Below, piece by piece: positions 1-7,842 of a DNA stretch of 12,115 bases. The notes under the pieces were generated by a model, which was not told the DNA's origin, searched no databases, and was given only the letters and a program-made list of their open reading frames with translations. The DNA is from Bacteroidota bacterium. Its GTDB lineage: Bacteria > Bacteroidota > Bacteroidia > Bacteroidales > WCHB1-69. Every line of letters begins with the position of its first letter. Position 1 is the stretch's first letter. The translations under genes and the position numbers were made by a program. Location: positions 1-12,115 of the forward strand of contig JAEWUL010000031.1 of NCBI GenBank assembly GCA_023459435.1, read 5' to 3'.

Positions 1-1818
1 GCTGAAATGATTGCCAGTTTAAGAACTCAAAATCCGAACCAATTATTATCAAAGCTTGTTGAATTTTTGGCTCAAAACGGCAATGTAGAACAAGCCATTT
101 CAATCATTTCCAGCATTGAAGATTATAAAGATCAGGAACAAGCAAGAGAAGTGTATGCTGCATACAAAGCGATTCAACGTTTTGCGATTGCAGATAAAAA
201 AAGAATGGTTTATTACTCTTTAGTTCAAGGGAGTGTACATTTTTCAGACAACTTAAACAAACAGATTGCTGAATCTAACAAAACGGCATTAGCCAAATTG
301 ATCACCATCAATCCAACTGCACCTGCGTTCAAGGATATCAAAGCTGCAGTTACAGAGAAAGAGATGAAGGAGTTTTTCAACAAAAACAAAAAACGTTATG
401 AGATCAAAAAAGATTTCAGAGATATTGATATCGCTTTATTCAATGTTGTTCCTTCTGCTTCTGATTTAAAAACCATTGAAGATAGTGTTAGAGCAAAATA
501 CAATCGCTTCACAGTGGCTACTTCTTTAGAGGATTTCAATATTACAGAGATGGAAGGTGTTGTAGATAGTTTTTATTACAAAAAATCTGACATCACAATT
601 GACACGATTTCCAAAATGTTATTTGACAGACCTCTTGGAACGTTTGTAGAACCTTTCAATTATCAAGGTGCTGTTTGGTATTTTGGTAAGACTTATGGCA
701 GTAGAGTAAGACCAGATTCTGTTCAGGTTGCATTTTTAGTTATTGATTTCAAGTCTACTGACAATCCAAATGGAACCAGAACCAAAGAACAAGCTAAAGC
801 CCTCACAGACAGTTTAGAAACCGTTTTAAAAACCGGCGGAAGTACTATTTTCCAATTGACTCCATCCTATTTGGGAGGTCGTCAGGCTACAGACACCACT
901 TTATGGGTTGAAGACAGATCTACACTTCCTGCATTATATGATTCATTCATAGAAACCGCTAATGGTGGATTTTATGTTCAAGATGCTCCAACTGCTTATG
1001 TGATTTATCAGGTATTAGGCAGAACTGCTCCGGTTGAAAAACGTCAATTTGTTCTTTATTCCAGTGAGATTAAACCATCTGATGCTACTATTAAAAACTA
1101 CAAGAATGCAGCAAACGACTTAAGGGCTGCCTGTACAACTGCCGAAGAACTGGTAACAGAAGCCAACAAAAGAGGGATTCAGATTATTCAGGGCACAGAT
1201 GTAACCTCAATGATGGCCTCTATCAATCAAATCAACAATATCAGGGAAGCGATCAGCTGGGCATTTTTACCTGACACCAAAAAGGATCATGTTTCAGATG
1301 TATTCAACTATGACAACAAAATGTTCTATGTTGCTGCTGTGAGAACGATCAAAGAAAAAGGAACTCCTGACTTCAAAGATGTTAAAGATGTGATTGAAAA
1401 ACAACTGGTACAAGAGAAAAAAATTCAGATGATCACAAAAACTATTGAGGATCAGTTGACTAAAGGGATCGCAATGGAACAGATTGCACAAAATTACCAA
1501 ACCACAGTATCGGATAGTTCTATGTTATCCTTTGCTGGAGAACAATATCAAAACAAAGGTGTTGAAAGCAGTGCTATCGGCAAAATTTTCAACTTAACAC
1601 CAGGAAAACCTGCGGCTGTTTCTGGAAATCTTTTTGTGTATGTAGTTCAATTATACAACATTAATGAGCCCACAAAACCATCAGATAACTTTCAAATTGA
1701 GAACATGATGTTGCGTAATATCCTTTTAGGAAGAGAACGTACAGAAAATACGCTTATTGAAGGACTTAAAAACAATTTGCCCATTTTAGATCAACGCTTT
1801 TTGTTCTACGCAAAATAA
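1..1818 (+). CDS. SurA/PpiD-like periplasmic peptidylprolyl isomerase/chaperone, 5'-truncated
   Basis: The reading frame is open to the left edge (codons GCT GAA precede the first ATG at 7), so this is the C-terminal 605 residues of a longer protein. Bacteroidota PpiD-like proteins run to about 700 residues and start with one membrane anchor, which would be off the window. Counting from the ATG at 7, residues 40-135 are helical and charged (SurA N-like). Residues about 235-340 sit where a parvulin domain is expected, opening RPDSVQVAFLVIDF and closing AYVIYQVLGRT. Residues 428-470 (HVSDVFNYDNKMFYVAAV, then a Lys/Glu-rich helix) match the PpiD region after the parvulin domain. The family helps newly exported proteins fold in the periplasm. 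The usual parvulin histidine (AxHIL) seems to be replaced by Phe243, so isomerase activity is doubtful and a chaperone role more likely. A terminator follows the stop codon. The family call is fairly sure; PPIase activity is not. Confidence 0.8.
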   Translation, partial: AEMIASLRTQNPNQLLSKLVEFLAQNGNVEQAISIISSIEDYKDQEQAREVYAAYKAIQRFAIADKKRMVYYSLVQGSVHFSDNLNKQIAESNKTALAKLITINPTAPAFKDIKAAVTEKEMKEFFNKNKKRYEIKKDFRDIDIALFNVVPSASDLKTIEDSVRAKYNRFTVATSLEDFNITEMEGVVDSFYYKKSDITIDTISKMLFDRPLGTFVEPFNYQGAVWYFGKTYGSRVRPDSVQVAFLVIDFKSTDNPNGTRTKEQAKALTDSLETVLKTGGSTIFQLTPSYLGGRQATDTTLWVEDRSTLPALYDSFIETANGGFYVQDAPTAYVIYQVLGRTAPVEKRQFVLYSSEIKPSDATIKNYKNAANDLRAACTTAEELVTEANKRGIQIIQGTDVTSMMASINQINNIREAISWAFLPDTKKDHVSDVFNYDNKMFYVAAVRTIKEKGTPDFKDVKDVIEKQLVQEKKIQMITKTIEDQLTKGIAMEQIAQNYQTTVSDSSMLSFAGEQYQNKGVESSAIGKIFNLTPGKPAAVSGNLFVYVVQLYNINEPTKPSDNFQIENMMLRNILLGRERTENTLIEGLKNNLPILDQRFLFYAK

Positions 1819-1844
1819 TATTAAACTCTTTTTTTGACCCTATT

Positions 1845-1904
1845 ACATCAGCATAGATTAAACTTTTTTCAAAGTGTAGAGTCTATGCTGATGTTGTTTT
1901 TATT
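1845..1904 (+). terminator. Intrinsic terminator-like hairpin between the folding-factor and receptor genes
   Basis: A perfect 13-base inverted repeat, ACATCAGCATAGA at 1845-1857 and TCTATGCTGATGT at 1882-1894, is followed by the T-rich tract TGTTTTTATT. The 24-base loop can fold further (ACTTT at 1862-1866 with AAAGT at 1871-1875). It starts 27 bases after the upstream stop codon, as expected for a terminator of that gene. The 5' flank has no A-run, so it should act only on + strand transcripts. Because it ends just before the next start codon, it could instead be a leader element of the receptor gene. Confidence 0.7.
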
Positions 1905-1917
1905 AAATAGTATACTT

Positions 1918-4563
1918 ATGAAATATCAAATTCGGTTTATTACCATTTTACTACTACTCACTTTCAGTACTTTTGTATCTTATTCACAACCTTCAGGTCC
2001 TCGTCAAGGAGGAGGAACCGGTGTAGGAGCTGGCCAAACGCTTGATTTGGGAGATTTTGGAGTGGTGATGGGTATGGTTGTTTCAAAAGATAAGGAACCG
2101 ATGCCCTATACAACGGTATATGTTTTAAATCCAAAAGACTCTGCTGTTGTCACAGGGGGGTTAACCGATGAAAAAGGTTTTGTATTGATAAAAGATATCC
2201 AATGGGGGACATACATTCTTGAGATCTCTGCTTTAGGTTATCAAAAACATTATTCGGCTCCATTCACTTTATCCTCAACCAACAAGAGATATAATCTCAA
2301 ACAATTTGTATTAACCAACAAAACAACTAGGATTGGAGAGGTAGAAGTAACTGCAAAAAAGGAGATGTTGCAGCAAAATCTGGACAAAAAAGTGTACAAT
2401 GTAGAAAATAACGTTATTGCAGATGGTGCATCTGCTGTGGAAGTATTAACGGAGATTCCCTCTGTTGATGTTGACTTGGATGGTAATGTTAGTTTAAGAG
2501 GAAGTACCAACGTCAGAATTCTGATAGATGGAAGACCAACTGATTTAACTTTAGATCAGATACCAGCCTCACAAATAGAGAGTATTGAGGTGATTACCAA
2601 TCCTTCAGCCCGTTTTGAACCTGATGGAATGAGTGGAATTATCAATGTGGTCTTAAAAAAAGGGAGAGAAAAAGGGATGAATGGGATGGTTAGTGTTGGA
2701 AGTGCTGTGAATGTATTTAGAAATAAACCCTATTTTGAAACTTATAATGCCAATGCAAACTTTAATTACCATGTGGGGAAAATCAATTTTTATTTCAACT
2801 ATAGTTATGGAACAAACGGGTTTCACAGGGCAGGAGAAATGAATCAAACATCCTGGTTTGATGGTGACACTTCAACATTATTCAAAGAAGATTTAAGTGA
2901 CTCCTACTTCAACCGACATAGTGTTAAAACATCATTGGATTACAAAATAAACAATTCCCATTTACTTTCATTTGGTTTTGGATTGAACAGAAACCGATTT
3001 GGAGACACCAATATGGTCAACTATGAAAACTACAATCTCCTTTCAGGAGAAGAGATCCCGATAAATCTATACCGTCAAAATGGAAGAAACTCAAGAGGTG
3101 GGTTCAATTACAACGGGAATATCAGTTATAAATACACTTCATCAGAAAAGAAAGGAAGAGAATTTTCTACTGATTTTTACTACACTCAGATGAAAGGGGC
3201 ATCCAATTCCTTTTACACTCAAATCTTTGATTATCCTGACTTTCAACCCAACTATTATCAGTTAACCCAAACATCAACATTAAACAGAACATCAACGGCA
3301 CAATTAGATTATATTACACCAGCCGGAAATGGTGGAAGAATTGAAACAGGGTACAAGTTTTCGTTTAGAACAATTGGACAAGACTACGGGTTGTTTTTTG
3401 GTGAAAACGAGAACAATACGACAGAAGACATCACACAAAGCAATAATTTTGAATATCGCGAGTTTATCAATGCGGCCTATTTCATTTATTCCAACACATT
3501 TCTTGAAAAATGGAAGGTTCAACTGGGATTAAGAGGAGAAGCTGCCAATACTTTTTCTGATTTAAAATCAGCGGACACTACATACAAAAAAGATTATTAC
3601 AATCTATTCCCAACGGTTCATATACGATACGAATTAAATACCAAAAACCAGTTCCAGATAAGTTATTCCAGAAGGGTAACACGACCAAGTTTCTGGAATT
3701 TAAATCCTTTTGTAGATGTTTCAGACAAGCAGAATATCAGAATGGGAAATCCAAATTTAGCACCTGAGCTTGCTGACAATATTGAACTAGGATACACCAC
3801 TTTTATTAAAGATGCGAGCATCAGTTTTACGGCATTCTATAGAGTGAGATCTAATCTGATAACCCGATATACTCAAATGAATGAAGCTGAAGTACATGAT
3901 GGATTTATTTTCTACGAATTATCTGATGGACAAATTTTTTCCACACCTGTGATTTCCGGTTATGATACCCTATCCTCATTCCGATACACTTTAACATCCA
4001 CACAAAACATCAGTAGTAGTCAGAATTTTGGATTGGAATTGGTATATTCTCAAAAAGTAATGGCTTTCTGGAGGCTCAATTTCTCTGGTGATTTTTACAG
4101 AGTAATTATTAACAGTAACGATTTGATTGACCCAAACCTATCTAACGATTGGGCTTATGGGTTACGATTAAATCAAACCTTCAATTTACCAATGAATTGG
4201 GATATTCAGTTGAATTTCAGATACCGATCCAAATCAATCACGACCGGAAGTATGGGAGGATTTCATGGTGGAGGAATAGGACAAGGGCGTAGGAATGCTT
4301 CCTATTCGCTTAATTTAGGTGTAAAAAAAGGGTTTATGAACAACAATTTCACGGTCAGTTTAAATATTCGTGATTTGATATACAATCCCAACAGTATTAT
4401 TGAAACATATGCCATTTATCCAACAAACGGATATGAGGCAACTACTTTAAGATGGAGGAGTCAGTTTCAGGCAAACTTAACGTTAACGTATAAATTCAAC
4501 AATTACAAAGAGCGCCGTGAAAAAGGACGTGATATGGATTCCATTGAACCTATTATGGAATAA
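1918..4563 (+). CDS. TonB-dependent-receptor-like outer-membrane beta-barrel protein
   Basis: An 881-residue outer-membrane protein. I chose the ATG at 1918 because it gives a clean signal peptide (MKYQIRFITILLLLTFSTF, likely cut after SYSQ near residue 24). An in-frame ATG at 1834 would put 28 unrelated residues before it, encoded across the terminator hairpin. A Gly-rich linker (27-40) follows, then a carboxypeptidase-regulatory-like beta-sandwich (about 49-133, with the typical DEKGFVLIKDIQWGTYIL). Next come a TonB plug domain (about 145-247, with GNVSLRGSTNVRILIDGRP and SIEVITNPSARFEPDGMSG) and a long beta-barrel to about residue 865, typical of the 'outer membrane protein beta-barrel family' (PF14905 type). 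No SusD partner is adjacent, so it is not an obvious glycan-uptake SusC. The substrate cannot be told from the sequence; a metal chelate, peptide or another large ligand are options. It is convergent with the next gene across a 4-base gap. Confidence 0.9.
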   Translation: MKYQIRFITILLLLTFSTFVSYSQPSGPRQGGGTGVGAGQTLDLGDFGVVMGMVVSKDKEPMPYTTVYVLNPKDSAVVTGGLTDEKGFVLIKDIQWGTYILEISALGYQKHYSAPFTLSSTNKRYNLKQFVLTNKTTRIGEVEVTAKKEMLQQNLDKKVYNVENNVIADGASAVEVLTEIPSVDVDLDGNVSLRGSTNVRILIDGRPTDLTLDQIPASQIESIEVITNPSARFEPDGMSGIINVVLKKGREKGMNGMVSVGSAVNVFRNKPYFETYNANANFNYHVGKINFYFNYSYGTNGFHRAGEMNQTSWFDGDTSTLFKEDLSDSYFNRHSVKTSLDYKINNSHLLSFGFGLNRNRFGDTNMVNYENYNLLSGEEIPINLYRQNGRNSRGGFNYNGNISYKYTSSEKKGREFSTDFYYTQMKGASNSFYTQIFDYPDFQPNYYQLTQTSTLNRTSTAQLDYITPAGNGGRIETGYKFSFRTIGQDYGLFFGENENNTTEDITQSNNFEYREFINAAYFIYSNTFLEKWKVQLGLRGEAANTFSDLKSADTTYKKDYYNLFPTVHIRYELNTKNQFQISYSRRVTRPSFWNLNPFVDVSDKQNIRMGNPNLAPELADNIELGYTTFIKDASISFTAFYRVRSNLITRYTQMNEAEVHDGFIFYELSDGQIFSTPVISGYDTLSSFRYTLTSTQNISSSQNFGLELVYSQKVMAFWRLNFSGDFYRVIINSNDLIDPNLSNDWAYGLRLNQTFNLPMNWDIQLNFRYRSKSITTGSMGGFHGGGIGQGRRNASYSLNLGVKKGFMNNNFTVSLNIRDLIYNPNSIIETYAIYPTNGYEATTLRWRSQFQANLTLTYKFNNYKERREKGRDMDSIEPIME

Positions 4564-4567
4564 CGGA

Positions 4568-5923
4568 TTACTTCAGATTGATGATTGTGATTTCAGGGTA
4601 CATTCCGATGCGGGAAGGGAATCCGATTGAGGCCAGTCCTACATTAACATAAAGGTTTCTCATTGGATCTGATGAGTCCTGATATAATCCACCCCAGTAT
4701 TTATAGATTAATCTGCCGGGAGACCATTTGTATTTTTTTCCGATATAACCAACCTGCATTCCATGAGTATGACCACTTAATGTAAGAAATGCAGGGAGGT
4801 TTCTTACTTTCAGTGAATCCCAAACATCAGGTGAATGACTGATAAGAAAGACCAGATCATCCGATTGGATCCCCTGGTAAGTTTTATCGATATCACCCTG
4901 ATTGATAAACATTTTAGTTGGAGAATAGAATTCAATACCAGCAATCACAAAAGAGTTTCCTATGGAATCGAAGTGAACTCTCTCATTAGAATTTCTCAGA
5001 ACCTTCCAGCCGAGTTGTTCTTGCAGATCCACCAATCTCAACACATCGTTAAGTCGTTCTGTTTCATTTTCATAACGGGCATAAGTTGCATAATCATGGT
5101 TCCCCAGAACAGAATAAATCCCTTTTTGAGCGGATAATCCACTCAAGATGGTCATATAGGGATCCATCTCCTGTGACGTAAACTGCACGATATCTCCACC
5201 TAGGAAAATATAATCAGGATTTGTTTTATTAACTTTATTTACAACATCTTGAATAGGTTTCTCTGAGCGCCAAGTTGCTAAGTGAAGATCGGAAATAAAT
5301 GCGATTCTGGTAGGATTTTTTTTAAAATAATCATGACGAGTATCTAACGTGATTTCCCTTGTTACAAACTCTTCTGCTACACAAATCATCCCATACCCCA
5401 TCAGTACCAGACCTATCAGGTAAAGGAAAAACGCAGACTGGAGCATCATGCGTTTCCATTTGATCACTTTTTCATACACCAGATGTTTCTCTTTTCGGAG
5501 TCTTTTAATTAAAAAGCTAATAACATCAAATGGGATCAACAAACAAAAGAGGACAAACTTTATGATATATTGAATCACACTACTCCCCATAATGGTTAAA
5601 TAAAGTGTTGTATTGATGTTATGAACACTATTTTTGGCAAGAGAGATTGCTGCCAGTGCCACCATAACAGCAGGCAACCAATACAAAAACGTAAGAAGCC
5701 ATTCCAGAAGTTTTCTAATTTTTGATTTCTGCTGAGAATTTTTAAAAAGTTTTAGATTGTGCACAATTGTGATCCATAAATAGATCTCAGCAAAAAACCA
5801 GACAGCAAAAACTACAATTCTTTTTTGAACAGCAGGGATCTGAAAGTGGAGGATGAGAAATAAACTCAAAATGAGGGTAACAAACCCAATCGAGTAGAGT
5901 AATGTTTTTTTATATTTTGACAT
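4568..5923 (-). CDS. Membrane-anchored calcineurin-like metallophosphoesterase (YkuE/LpxG-like)
   Basis: A 451-residue protein starting at the ATG at 5923 (MSKYKKTLLYSIG), 14 bases after the exporter stop codon. An in-frame ATG at 5962 would add 13 polar residues and overlap the exporter gene; I think it less likely. The N-terminal ~185 residues hold about five hydrophobic helices (near 6-26, 35-55, 75-95, 107-138 and 160-184). The rest is a complete metallophosphoesterase domain: ISDLHL (Asp212, His214), GGD (242-244), GNHD (274-277), SHSPD (His363) and GHTH (384-387). The C-terminal NVGLASIGFPSRIGMYPEIT is typical of YkuE-type enzymes. All metal ligands are present, so it should be an active two-metal phosphodiesterase or pyrophosphatase. 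Being downstream of an MsbA-like exporter, it may act on a lipid or lipid-linked phosphate. The membrane-anchored phosphoesterase LpxG of Chlamydia, a lipid A enzyme, is a precedent, but the substrate is unproven. Confidence 0.88.
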   Translation of the reverse strand: MSKYKKTLLYSIGFVTLILSLFLILHFQIPAVQKRIVVFAVWFFAEIYLWITIVHNLKLFKNSQQKSKIRKLLEWLLTFLYWLPAVMVALAAISLAKNSVHNINTTLYLTIMGSSVIQYIIKFVLFCLLIPFDVISFLIKRLRKEKHLVYEKVIKWKRMMLQSAFFLYLIGLVLMGYGMICVAEEFVTREITLDTRHDYFKKNPTRIAFISDLHLATWRSEKPIQDVVNKVNKTNPDYIFLGGDIVQFTSQEMDPYMTILSGLSAQKGIYSVLGNHDYATYARYENETERLNDVLRLVDLQEQLGWKVLRNSNERVHFDSIGNSFVIAGIEFYSPTKMFINQGDIDKTYQGIQSDDLVFLISHSPDVWDSLKVRNLPAFLTLSGHTHGMQVGYIGKKYKWSPGRLIYKYWGGLYQDSSDPMRNLYVNVGLASIGFPSRIGMYPEITIINLK

Positions 5924-5937
5924 TTTATTAGTATTTT

Positions 5938-7776
5938 TTATTGATCGATCTCTTGTCGGCAATAATAGTTATAATAGCCTCCCTTTAGGGACATGAGCTG
6001 TTCATGCGTCCCTGATTCTGTAATTTTTCCTCCGTCGAGAAATAAAATGCGATCCACATTCTTGATGGTAGAGAGGCGATGAGCTACAATAATGGCTGTT
6101 CTTCCGGTTAGCAAAGTATTAATAGCTTGTTGAACAATCTTTTCTGATTCATTATCCAATGCTGAAGTCGCTTCATCCAAAATGAGCACCTGAGGATCTG
6201 CAAGAATTGCTCTGGCAATACTGAGTCTCTGTCTTTGTCCTCCGGAAAGTTTCAACCCTCTGTCTCCAATAATGGTATCATACTGTTGATCCATTTCCAT
6301 TATAAAATCGTGCGCATTTGCTATTTTCGCAGCTTCGATCACCTGGTCTTTCGTAATTTTGGGTTTTCCAAATGCAATATTATTAAAAACAGTATCATGA
6401 AACAAAGTAACATCCTGGTTTACGATCCCATAAATAGATCTCAGTTGGTCAATTTTATATTTTTTAATATTGATCCCATCAATCAGAATAGCCCCAAAAT
6501 CAACATCATAAAAACGGGGTAAAAGATCCACAAGTGTTGATTTTCCGGATCCTGAGGCACCGACCAGAGCGATTGTTTCCCCTTTTTGAAGTGTAAAACT
6601 AATCCCTTTTAAAACATTACACTGAGAAGGGTCTATTTTTTTTGAGTAATCAAAAAAGAGTTCCTTAAATTCGATTTGATGTTTTAGTTTAGTAATGGGA
6701 AGGGGATTTTGATCCTCAACAATCACCTCATCTGCATCTAACACTTCATAAATTCTTTTCGCGGAAGGCAATCCTTTTCTGATGGTATAGAATACGGTAA
6801 CCATCTGTTTTGCAGGGGGTATCATCCGTGCAAAAACGAGAATAAACATTACAAAAAGGGTTCCGTTAAAAGTAGTTTCCTTGAATAAAAGAGAACCTCC
6901 AATCATGAGAACAATCATCATTGTGATAATACTCAAGGTCTCAATCATTGGTCCACCTAATTCGTTAACTCTAAAGATCTTTTTATTTATTCTATAGTGG
7001 TTTTCCGTCTCTTGTTGAAACTTTTTATTGGCATGTTCAATTGCATTATACCCTTTAATGATCCTTAATCCCCCAATAGTTTCATCAAACAGAGCGCTTA
7101 ATTTCCCGAGTATTTGTTGTGCTTTTGAAGAGTTTCTCTGAATACTTTTTCCAATAAGAGTGATCAGGTATCCGGAGATCGGGAGTAAAAAGAGAGAGAT
7201 GAGTGTTAACTCATAACTCACTTTAAACAAGGCCACCAGATAGGCAAGTATTAAAAATGGATCTCTGCAAAAAGTTTGAGTAGAAGAGATAATGGACCAT
7301 TCCACTTCTTGTACATCAGATCCGATACGGTTCATAACATCCCCTTTCTTCTGACCGGAGTAGAAAGAAAGGGGTAATTTGATCAACTGATGGTAAATAT
7401 CTTTACGAATGGCATTTAGCACACCGGCTCTTATGGGGGCTAGAAAAAACTGACCTAAATAACGAAATGCATTCGAGAAAAAAGTCAATACGATCATCGT
7501 AACGGCGATATAAAACAATGCAGCATCGGAACCGTTTTTGTTGATCACAACACCCATATAGTAGTAAAAAGTATCCACAATTGCGGAAACAGACAAAGAG
7601 AATGGAGGTTGAACAGAAACCGTTTCAACCTGAGCAAACAAAACTGATAAAAACGGCGCTACAAGTGAAAGTGAGAAAATGGAAAAAACGGAATACAATA
7701 GGTTACAAACGATAATCAAAAAAATATTTTTCTTGTAAGGAAAAATATATTGTATAAGTCGCAGAAAAAGTTTCAT
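5938..7776 (-). CDS. MsbA-like ABC exporter (fused permease and ATPase)
   Basis: A 612-residue ABC half-transporter. Residues 1-330 form the membrane domain, with hydrophobic helices near 17-48, 85-113, 172-210 and 280-320. Residues 365-605 form the ATPase: Walker A GASGSGKST (406-414), Q-loop Gln454, signature LSGGQ (510-514), Walker B VLILDE (530-535), D-loop SALD (538-541) and switch His565 (VAHRLST). All catalytic residues are intact. It should work as a homodimer in the inner membrane. This type includes MsbA (lipid A flippase) and peptide or drug exporters, and sequence alone does not separate them. No membrane-fusion or outer-membrane channel gene lies beside it, and no peptidase domain is fused to it, so lipid flipping is a reasonable guess. 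It is first in a two-gene operon with the metallophosphoesterase. Its own promoter lies just upstream and predicts a leader of only about 10 bases. Confidence 0.92.
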   Translation of the reverse strand: MKLFLRLIQYIFPYKKNIFLIIVCNLLYSVFSIFSLSLVAPFLSVLFAQVETVSVQPPFSLSVSAIVDTFYYYMGVVINKNGSDAALFYIAVTMIVLTFFSNAFRYLGQFFLAPIRAGVLNAIRKDIYHQLIKLPLSFYSGQKKGDVMNRIGSDVQEVEWSIISSTQTFCRDPFLILAYLVALFKVSYELTLISLFLLPISGYLITLIGKSIQRNSSKAQQILGKLSALFDETIGGLRIIKGYNAIEHANKKFQQETENHYRINKKIFRVNELGGPMIETLSIITMMIVLMIGGSLLFKETTFNGTLFVMFILVFARMIPPAKQMVTVFYTIRKGLPSAKRIYEVLDADEVIVEDQNPLPITKLKHQIEFKELFFDYSKKIDPSQCNVLKGISFTLQKGETIALVGASGSGKSTLVDLLPRFYDVDFGAILIDGINIKKYKIDQLRSIYGIVNQDVTLFHDTVFNNIAFGKPKITKDQVIEAAKIANAHDFIMEMDQQYDTIIGDRGLKLSGGQRQRLSIARAILADPQVLILDEATSALDNESEKIVQQAINTLLTGRTAIIVAHRLSTIKNVDRILFLDGGKITESGTHEQLMSLKGGYYNYYCRQEIDQ

Positions 7777-7790
7777 TCTTTTAAATCAAT

Positions 7791-7823
7791 TTGCAAAAGT
7801 ACAAAAATAAATGTTTAACTTTG
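7791..7823 (+). promoter_or_regulatory. Bacteroidota-type promoter for the acyl-CoA operon
   Basis: TTG at 7791-7793 (TTTG from 7790) and TAACTTTG at 7816-7823 match the Bacteroidota -33 (TTG) and -7 (TAnnTTTG) elements, with 22 bases between them. Transcription would begin around 7828-7830, leaving a leader of about 13-15 bases before the ATG at 7843. It overlaps the opposite-facing promoter. Predicted from sequence only. Confidence 0.65.
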
Positions 7824-7826
7824 CAA
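7794..7826 (-). promoter_or_regulatory. Bacteroidota-type promoter for the exporter/phosphoesterase operon
   Basis: Read on the - strand, TTG (complement of CAA at 7824-7826) and TACTTTTG (complement of 7794-7801) match the -33 and -7 elements, again with a 22-base spacer. Transcription would start near 7787-7789, about 10 bases before the ATG at 7776. A second -7-like match, TATTTTTG (complement of 7802-7809), lacks a well-spaced TTG and is less likely. Confidence 0.65.
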
Positions 7827-7842
7827 CTTAAAAATTTGAAGT

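Noticed and set aside
1834-1917. Upstream in-frame ATGs (1834, 1885, 1891) for the receptor gene
   Set aside because: They fall before or inside the terminator hairpin and would bury the signal peptide behind up to 28 extra residues; the ATG at 1918 gives a normal lipid-free signal peptide.
2003-2018. Shine-Dalgarno-like AAGGAGGAGG
   Set aside because: It lies inside the receptor coding frame, where it encodes the Gly-rich linker, and no start codon with a plausible frame follows; SD motifs are little used in this phylum.
2250-3532. Several 60-90 codon open frames overlapping the receptor gene on both strands
   Set aside because: They overlap a clearly coding frame, have no recognisable domains and no promoter, and look like chance shadows.
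4538-4561. Inverted repeat ATTCCAT / ATGGAAT at the end of the receptor gene
   Set aside because: Only 7 bp with a 10-base loop and no T-run on either strand, so it is not a convincing terminator.
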